In this document: positions 1 to 5,594 of the stretch, piece by piece
How positions within the stretch are numbered: position 1 is the stretch's first letter
Layout of the letters: each line of letters starts with the position of its first letter
Source: an uncultured Erysipelotrichaceae bacterium
GTDB lineage: Bacteria; Bacillota_I; Bacilli_A; Erysipelotrichales; Erysipelotrichaceae
Assembly: GCA_937893115.1 (NCBI GenBank)
Contig: CALBGK010000186.1
Coordinates: forward strand, 1 to 5,594
Reading direction: 5' to 3'
Length of the DNA: 5,594 nt
Program-made: the position numbers and the translations under genes
Notes under the pieces: model-generated
Seen by the model: the letters and a program-made list of their open reading frames with translations, nothing else
Told to the model about the DNA's origin: nothing
Database searches by the model: none

Positions 1-228
1 GGTGTCGTTGAAACTGCCCGTCCACTAGCTGAAGACAAGATTGCTGAGTTAGAAAAAGCTTTGAGCAAGGACGGAGTGAAAGTTGAATTAAAAGCCAAGT
101 TAAATACGACATTGATATCAGGATTTAGAATCATCTTTGATGATAAGATCATTGATACTAGTATGAAGAAGAAAATTAACCAAATGAACGAAATGTTATT
201 AAGAAAGGATGTGAGCCTATGGAACTAA
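1..228 (+). CDS. atpH: F1Fo ATP synthase delta subunit, C-terminal part (5' end outside window)
   Basis: Frame 1 is open from the first base to a TAA at 226-228 and gives the last 75 residues of the delta subunit. Delta sits on top of the F1 head and links it to the peripheral stalk (subunit b). The visible part has the family's C-terminal pattern: a charged helix ([16 protein letters not shown]), then a strand with [18 protein letters not shown], then [16 protein letters not shown], which matches the usual 'IGG.R...GD.viDgSi...L' ending. Identity is also supported by its place directly before atpA. The last ten bases overlap the start of atpA, and the atpA ribosome-binding site (around 202-209) lies inside this gene, so the two are probably translationally coupled. 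The N-terminal domain cannot be judged because it lies outside the window. Confidence 0.9.
   Translation, partial: GVVETARPLAEDKIAELEKALSKDGVKVELKAKLNTTLISGFRIIFDDKIIDTSMKKKINQMNEMLLRKDVSLWN
202..221 (+). promoter_or_regulatory. Ribosome-binding site and start of atpA inside the atpH 3' end
   Basis: AGAAAGGATGT at 202-212 contains an AAAGGA Shine-Dalgarno core that ends 9 bases before the ATG at 219. The same 11-mer occurs before atpD (2501-2511). The site fixes the atpA start at 219 within the overlap with atpH. Confidence 0.7.
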
Positions 229-1660
229 AGCCAGGTGAAATAAGCGCCTTAATTAAGGAACAAATTCGTCACTATGAAGATAAGCTTGTTTCTGACGATG
301 TTGGTACAGTAGTTAAAGTCGGCGACGGTATCGCTACTGTTCAAGGACTTGAAAAAGCAATGTCATCAGAATTATTACTATTCCCAGGCGATGTCTATGG
401 TATGGTATTAAACCTTGAAGAAGACAGTATCGGAGCTGTATTAATGGGTTCAGATACTAATATCAAAGAAGGCGATGAAGTTAGAAGAACTGGCCGTATC
501 ATAGAAGTACCTGTAGGCGATTGCATGATTGGTAGAGTTGTAAATGCTTTAGGTCAGGCAATCGATGGTGGTGAACCTATTAAGGCTGATAAATATCGTC
601 CAGTTGAAAGAGTTGCTCCAGGTGTTATGACTAGAAAGTCAGTACATCAACCATTAATGACTGGTTTAAAGGCAATCGACTCAATGATTCCAGTAGGAAA
701 AGGACAAAGAGAATTGATTATCGGTGATAGACAAACTGGTAAAACAGCTATCGCTATCGATACAATCCTCAATCAGAAAAATAAAAATGTGCTATGTATC
801 TATGTAGCAATTGGACAGAAAGCAAGTACAGTAGCTCAAATCGTTGAAAAACTAAGAGTTAACGGCGCATTACAATATATCGCACCATATGCAGGATGTG
901 CTATCGGTGAAGAATGGATGGAAAACGGTAAAGACGTATTAATCGTTTATGATGATTTGTCTAAGCACGCTGTTGCCTACCGTACTATGTCTCTACTTCT
1001 TAGAAGACCACCAGGAAGAGAAGCTTACCCAGGTGATGTATTCTACTTGCATTCAAGATTGTTAGAGAGAGCTGCTAAGCTTAATGATGAATTAGGTGGA
1101 GGTTCATTAACTGCTTTACCTATCATCGAAACTCAAGCTGGTGATATCTCTGCATATATTCCTACAAACGTAATTTCAATTACTGATGGACAGATCTTCT
1201 TGCAGACTGAACTGTTCAACAGTGGTATTCGTCCAGCTATCGATACTGGTCTATCAGTATCCAGAGTTGGTAGTGCTGCTCAGACTAAGGCAATGAAATC
1301 AGTTGCTGGTTCATTGAAGTTAGAGCTTGCACAATACAATGAAATGCTATCATTCGCTCAATTTGGTAGCGATCTAGACGCTGCAACAAAAGCGACTATT
1401 GAACACGGACAACGTTTAACTGAACTATTGAAACAGGCTCAATATTCACCACTTACAATGTCTGAACAAGTTCTTTCACTATTGAAACAGAAAAAGTACG
1501 TGATTTCGAAAGATTCATGCACACTTATTTCAAGAACAATCATTCAGCTATTATTTCTGAACTTGAAGAAAAAGGCATCATTTCTGACGAATTAAAAGAA
1601 AAGATGATGACTGCGATGAGTGATTGCTTAAATGAATACAAAGCAGTTTACGGAGCATAA
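219..1660 (+). pseudogene. atpA: F1 ATP synthase alpha subunit, disrupted: internal deletion plus C-terminal frameshift
   Basis: This is the alpha subunit of the F1 hexamer. It carries the non-catalytic nucleotide sites and supplies the arginine finger to beta. The open frame runs 219-1595 (458 residues). Visible features are the N-terminal beta-barrel domain, the P-loop GDRQTGKT (169-176), YDDLSK with D245/D246, the [11 protein letters not shown] and [14 protein letters not shown] blocks, and the arginine finger R349 in [10 protein letters not shown]. Two defects are seen. Residues [11 protein letters not shown] (216-226) lack the roughly 16 residues with the 'TIVVxATASxPAP' strand that the family has between GA and LQY. 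After KKY near 1499 the frame becomes unrelated and stops at 1595. The true C-terminus ([12 protein letters not shown] ... NEYKAVYGA) continues in the -1 frame to TAA 1658-1660. Normal alpha subunits are about 500-515 residues, and repairing both gaps gives about 502. Either the gene is decayed or the sequence has errors. The neighbouring subunit genes are intact, so both remain possible. Confidence 0.85.
1496..1660 (+). other. atpA: Displaced C-terminal coding segment of atpA (-1 frame)
   Basis: Read from GTA at 1496, this frame gives [15 protein letters not shown], then a helix with [17 protein letters not shown], and ends NEYKAVYGA before TAA 1658-1660. This is the family's normal C-terminal helical bundle ('v.r.FE...l.yl...h..il..I...g.l.deL...l......f'). 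The frame is open back to a TGA at 1463-1465 and has no plausible start codon with a ribosome-binding site, so it is a piece of atpA and not a separate gene. It also carries the GGAG (1652-1655) that serves as the likely ribosome-binding site of atpG. Confidence 0.8.
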
Positions 1661-1662
1661 TT

Positions 1663-2500
1663 ATGGCTCAGAATAAAGCTGCTTTGAAATCGCGCATCAA
1701 ATCAGTTTCTGCAACAAAGAAAATCACGGGCGCAATGGAGTTGATAGCTAATGCTAAACTTCAAAAAGAAAGGAATATGTTACTTAAGAATAAGGAATAT
1801 TCTAATGCGCTTCAGGATATGATGAGCGAGATTATTTCTGCTCATGAGAATATTAAGAATACCTATTTAGAAGAGAAAACTTCTCCTGTGAAGATTTACT
1901 TTGTTTTTTGTAGCGATTTAGGTTTATGTGGTGCTTACAATGCTAATGTAGCTAAATTAGTAAGCAACACCGTTAAAGAAGACGACTTATTATATGTCAT
2001 CGGTAAAAAGGAATATAGCTGGTTTGTCAGAAATAACTTTCATGTCGTAAATGAGATGATTGGTACTGATGAAATTAAATATGATGGTTTAAAACGTCTT
2101 GTTGAAGAAGCGATGAAAAAATTTGTTAATAATGAAGCTTCATCTATTAATGTAATTTATACAAAGTTCATCAACAATATCTCTTTTGAACCATATGTAG
2201 ACCAGATTTTACCTATTAACCGTGAAGAGGAAAAGAATGAAACTTATCGTGAGATAATTTTCGATCCAAAACCAGGACCAATTCTGGACTCTTTGATTCC
2301 AATGTCCGTTATTAACTCTATCTACTTCCGTTGGTTACAATCTAAAACTTCTGAACAGGGTTCTAGAAGATTCGCCATGGAAAATGCGACTGATAACGCT
2401 AATGAAATCGTTGATAAGCTTGTTCTTCAATATAACCAGGCTCGACAAGCAGCCATCACTCAAGAAATTACAGAAATCATCTCAGGTGCAGATGCATTGT

Positions 2501-2502
<2 letters not shown>
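1663..2502 (+). CDS. atpG: F1Fo ATP synthase gamma subunit
   Basis: Gamma is the central rotor shaft, which turns inside the alpha3beta3 ring and couples proton or sodium flow through Fo to ATP synthesis. At 279 residues it is close to the usual length of about 285. The N-terminal helix has the family signature LKSRIKSVSATKKITGAME (8-26). The middle has the Rossmann-like segment KIYFVFCSDLGLCGAYN, corresponding to the usual 'vi.sDrGLCG.fN'. The C-terminal helix carries ENATDNANEIV and YNQARQAAITQEITEI, the most conserved part of gamma. The two long terminal helices form the antiparallel coiled coil of the shaft. The ATG lies 2 bases after the displaced atpA stop, with GGAG at 1652-1655 as ribosome-binding site. 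If ribosomes follow the 0 frame of atpA they stop 67 bases upstream, which could weaken coupling to this gene. No lesion is seen. Confidence 0.96.
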
Positions 2503-4306
<1,804 letters not shown>

Positions 4307-4348
4307 TTTCAATACATTATTGAGAAATATATAATCTCTTACAAGTAG

Positions 4349-4375
4349 AAAGTCGTCTGTAAAAGACGGCTTTTT
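4349..4375 (+). terminator. Rho-independent terminator of the atp operon
   Basis: A 10-bp stem (4349-4358 with 4364-4373, including one G-T wobble) encloses a GTAAA loop. The core is GTCGTCT / AGACGGC, and the stem runs into a T tract at 4371-4375. It lies 42 bases after the atpC stop and is the natural end of the ATP synthase transcript. Confidence 0.88.
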
Positions 4376-4430
4376 ACATTTAAATGTTGATTAGTTATTA
4401 ACTTAAGGTCATTTTTGTAGAGAAAAAAGC

Positions 4431-4439
4431 TGGTATAAA
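4431..4439 (+). promoter_or_regulatory. Possible extended -10 promoter element
   Basis: TGGTATAAA matches the extended -10 pattern TG-N-TATAAT with one mismatch. No good -35 box is seen at the right distance, which extended -10 promoters can tolerate. It would give a leader of about 170 bases before the GrpB-family gene. Such matches arise easily in AT-rich DNA, so this is tentative. Confidence 0.35.
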
Positions 4440-4459
4440 CTAAAAATATTATTTTGATG

Positions 4460-4490
4460 ACAATTATGGCTTTAGAACAATAATAATTGT
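4460..4490. repeat. 8-bp inverted repeat in the spacer, possible operator or hairpin
   Basis: ACAATTAT (4460-4467) and ATAATTGT (4483-4490) are perfect inverted copies separated by 15 bases. The dyad lies just downstream of the possible extended -10 and could be a protein-binding site. The arms are AT-rich and no regulator can be named. Confidence 0.3.
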
Positions 4491-4602
4491 ACAGAGAATA
4501 TGTGATAATTGATATTATTCATATCTTTTTGTTAAGATAATTGAAATAATTATTAAAATTGTTAAGTATTGATTAAAACGTTTTTGAATTAATAATGATT
4601 AT

Positions 4603-4619
4603 AGGGTGATCAAAATATG
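4603..4619 (+). promoter_or_regulatory. Ribosome-binding site of the GrpB-family gene
   Basis: AGGGTGAT at 4603-4610 matches the AGG(A/G)GGTGAT type of Shine-Dalgarno site and ends 6 bases before the ATG at 4617. It supports that start. Confidence 0.65.
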
Positions 4620-5180
4620 GAAAAGAAGAAACTGACTGAAATGACTTTAGAAGAATTATGGCATTTGTTCCCGATTAATTTGACAGAGCATCGACAATGC
4701 TGGCAAGAATGGTATCTAGAAGAAGAACAAATATTGGTAGAATCGTTGCCTATATTTGAGAGAATAAGCCACATCGGCAGTACCGCTGTTTCATCTATTT
4801 GGGCAAAACCCATAGTCGACATTCTTATTGAGATACCACAAGAAAGGAGTTTTTCTGAATATGAAAAGTCAATCATCAATAACGGTTATACCTGCATGTC
4901 AGAAAGTGATGATAGAATTTCCTTCAATAAGGGATATACAGAAAAAGGATTTTCTGAACAAGTTTTTCATCTGCATTTGCGCTATTCAGGAGACAATGAC
5001 GAATTATATTTCAGAGATTATCTGATTGAGCATCCATCAGTGGCAAAAGATTATGAAAAATTAAAATTAGAACTCTGGAAAAAGTATGAATATAACCGGG
5101 AAGCATATACAGATGCAAAGTCGGATTTTATACATAAATATACAAAGATTGCAAGAGATAAATATAAAAATAAATATTAA
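4617..5180 (+). CDS. GrpB family protein (UPF0157), nucleotidyltransferase-like fold
   Basis: This 187-residue protein belongs to the GrpB/UPF0157 family, whose members share the nucleotidyltransferase fold. Some occur fused to CoaE (dephospho-CoA kinase), but the substrate of stand-alone members is not settled. Despite the name it is unrelated to the chaperone cofactor GrpE. The sequence shows an N-terminal helical segment typical of clostridial members (MTLEELWHLFPI ... EHRQCW). The family core is ISHIGSTAVSSIWAKPIVDI, with G54-S55 and D68 in positions like the GS and acidic residue of nucleotidyltransferases, and E72 four residues later. Then come FHLHLRY (H-x-H) and ELYFRDYLIEHP ... YEKLK. 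No signal peptide or membrane segment is seen, so it is probably cytoplasmic. It stands alone between the atp terminator and the heat-shock promoter, with a clear ribosome-binding site. The C-terminal end is lysine-rich. I cannot assign a reaction. Confidence 0.88.
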   Translation: MEKKKLTEMTLEELWHLFPINLTEHRQCWQEWYLEEEQILVESLPIFERISHIGSTAVSSIWAKPIVDILIEIPQERSFSEYEKSIINNGYTCMSESDDRISFNKGYTEKGFSEQVFHLHLRYSGDNDELYFRDYLIEHPSVAKDYEKLKLELWKKYEYNREAYTDAKSDFIHKYTKIARDKYKNKY

Positions 5181-5184
5181 AATA

Positions 5185-5211
5185 TTAGCACTCTATACTT
5201 GACAGTGCTAA
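5185..5211. promoter_or_regulatory. CIRCE operator (HrcA binding site)
   Basis: TTAGCACTC, 9 bases, CAGTGCTAA matches the CIRCE consensus TTAGCACTC-N9-GAGTGCTAA at 17 of 18 arm positions. The one mismatch is the first base of the right arm. CIRCE is the operator of the heat-shock repressor HrcA, usually found before groESL and hrcA-grpE-dnaK. The mismatched C is also base 5 of the TTGACA -35 box, so it may be kept for promoter strength. The position, directly before an hsp20 gene, fits the function. Confidence 0.92.
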
Positions 5212-5226
5212 AGAAAGTGTTAGAAT
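5199..5226 (+). promoter_or_regulatory. Sigma-A promoter of hsp20
   Basis: A perfect -35 box TTGACA (5199-5204), a 16-base spacer and TAGAAT as -10 box (5221-5226) predict transcription starting near 5233. The -35 box lies within the CIRCE element, so bound HrcA should block RNA polymerase. Confidence 0.85.
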
Positions 5227-5232
5227 GAAGAT

Positions 5233-5296
5233 GTGGTTAAGGAAAGCCACTGGGATATATATCGTATATCTAATATGTTCTAAGGAGGCGATGTTT
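5233..5296 (+). promoter_or_regulatory. hsp20 leader with two small stem-loops
   Basis: From the predicted start near 5233 the leader is about 64 bases. GTGGTT (5233-5238) can pair with AGCCAC (5245-5250, one G-T pair), and GATATA (5254-5259) with TATATC (5265-5270). The first hairpin would sit at the very 5' end of the mRNA, where such structures can stabilise transcripts. The Shine-Dalgarno site AAGGAGG (5282-5288) lies outside both, so there is no clear RNA thermometer. Confidence 0.35.
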
Positions 5297-5594
5297 ATGC
5301 GTTATATTCCTCAATATTATAATCTGTTCGATGATGTATTTGATGCTTTTGATTCAAGCTTTAATTCTTCTAAGCCTTTGATGAGAACAGATATTAGTGA
5401 AAAAGATGGTAACTACTTACTAGAGATTGAATTACCAGGTTATCAAAAGGAAGATGTTAAAGTAGAATTAAAAAATGGCTATCTTTCAATTGATGCTCAG
5501 CGTAATTCTTCAAATGATGAAAAAGATGATAAAGGCCGTATTATCCGACAAGAGAGATATGCTGGCAGCATCCATAGAAGCTTCTATGTAGGCA
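5297..5594 (+). CDS. Hsp20/alpha-crystallin small heat-shock protein (3' end outside window)
   Basis: This is a small heat-shock protein, an ATP-independent chaperone that holds unfolding proteins for refolding by DnaK or GroEL. The first 99 residues are visible. A short N-terminal region rich in Phe, Tyr and Asp (MRYIPQYYNLFDDVFDAFD) is typical of Firmicute Hsp18/Hsp20. It is followed by the alpha-crystallin domain from about residue 29: MRTDISEKDGNYLLEIELPG (29-48), KEDVKVELKNGYLSI (51-65), a charged loop, and then RQERYAGSIHRSFYV. The 'E.pG..keDi.v.l..g.L.I' and 'ERy.G.f.R.f.' blocks are family hallmarks. The C-terminal I-x-I motif is not reached. ATG 5297 is preferred because AAGGAGG ends 8 bases before it. 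An in-frame ATG at 5291 is only 2 bases from that site. Expression should be governed by the HrcA-controlled promoter upstream. Confidence 0.94.
   Translation, partial: MRYIPQYYNLFDDVFDAFDSSFNSSKPLMRTDISEKDGNYLLEIELPGYQKEDVKVELKNGYLSIDAQRNSSNDEKDDKGRIIRQERYAGSIHRSFYVG

Larger units (their letters stand above)
4376..4616. other. AT-rich intergenic spacer without a gene
   Basis: I see no credible gene on either strand. The longest ATG reading frames here are only a few codons and lack ribosome-binding sites. The base composition is markedly more AT-rich than the atp genes. The stretch probably holds the promoter of the GrpB-family gene. The notable elements (extended -10 at 4431, inverted repeat at 4460, AAAACGTTTT palindrome at 4575) are listed separately or under findings. 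Confidence 0.6.

Noticed and set aside
4569..4596. TTGATT, 16 bases, AATAAT as promoter of the GrpB-family gene
   Set aside because: The start of transcription would fall on the ribosome-binding site itself, leaving too short a leader, and both boxes are imperfect in very AT-rich DNA.
4610..4879. Minus-strand open frame of 89 codons opposite the GrpB-family gene
   Set aside because: The + strand frame encodes clear family motifs across the same bases. The reverse product is an unstructured mix rich in Cys and Ser, without a start signal.
4828..5025. Overlapping + strand frame of 65 codons
   Set aside because: It is out of frame within the GrpB-family gene and has no recognisable content.
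5185..5211. CIRCE inverted repeat read as a terminator hairpin for the GrpB-family gene
   Set aside because: There is no T run after the right arm, and the sequence matches the HrcA operator at 17 of 18 positions.
5291..5299. ATG at 5291 as the hsp20 start
   Set aside because: It is only 2 bases from AAGGAGG. The in-frame ATG at 5297 has proper spacing, and MRYIPQYY is a typical family beginning.

Overview
The window is a low-GC Bacillota (Firmicutes) chromosomal segment. The evidence is AT-rich DNA, a standard F-type ATP synthase gene order, Shine-Dalgarno sites of the AAAGGA and AAGGAGG type, a terminator ending in a T run, and a CIRCE/HrcA heat-shock operator. The proteins look like those of anaerobic gut-type Firmicutes, possibly Erysipelotrichia or Clostridia. 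That finer placement is only an impression.

Region 1 (1-4306) is the distal half of an F1Fo ATP synthase operon on the + strand: the 3' end of atpH (delta), then atpA (alpha), atpG (gamma), atpD (beta) and atpC (epsilon). The genes overlap or lie within about 12 bases of each other, as expected for translational coupling. They encode the cytoplasmic F1 sector. A stem-loop with a T run at 4349-4375 ends the operon. atpG, atpD and atpC look intact.

atpA is not intact. Compared with the alpha family it lacks about 16 residues (about 48 nt, in frame) that form a central strand of the nucleotide-binding domain. It also changes frame near 1490-1501, so the conserved C-terminal tail lies in the -1 frame and ends at 1660. 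The uninterrupted frame stops at 1595 after 458 residues. Restoring both apparent losses gives about 502 residues, a normal alpha length. The window alone cannot tell real gene decay from sequencing or assembly error.

Region 2 (4376-4616) is a very AT-rich spacer with no credible gene. It holds a possible extended -10 promoter, an 8-bp inverted repeat and a weak cre-like palindrome. Region 3 (4617-5180) encodes a GrpB/UPF0157-family protein of the nucleotidyltransferase fold, with no established role in this context.

Region 4 (5185-5594) is a heat-shock unit. A CIRCE element (one mismatch from consensus) overlaps the -35 box of a near-consensus sigma-A promoter. A leader of about 64 nt with two small hairpins follows, then the 5' part of an Hsp20 small heat-shock protein gene that runs off the window. 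The expected control is HrcA repression relieved by heat or unfolded protein.

I found no mobile element, CRISPR array, tRNA, rRNA or clearly undescribed system. The most notable points are the damaged atpA and the CIRCE/promoter overlap at hsp20.
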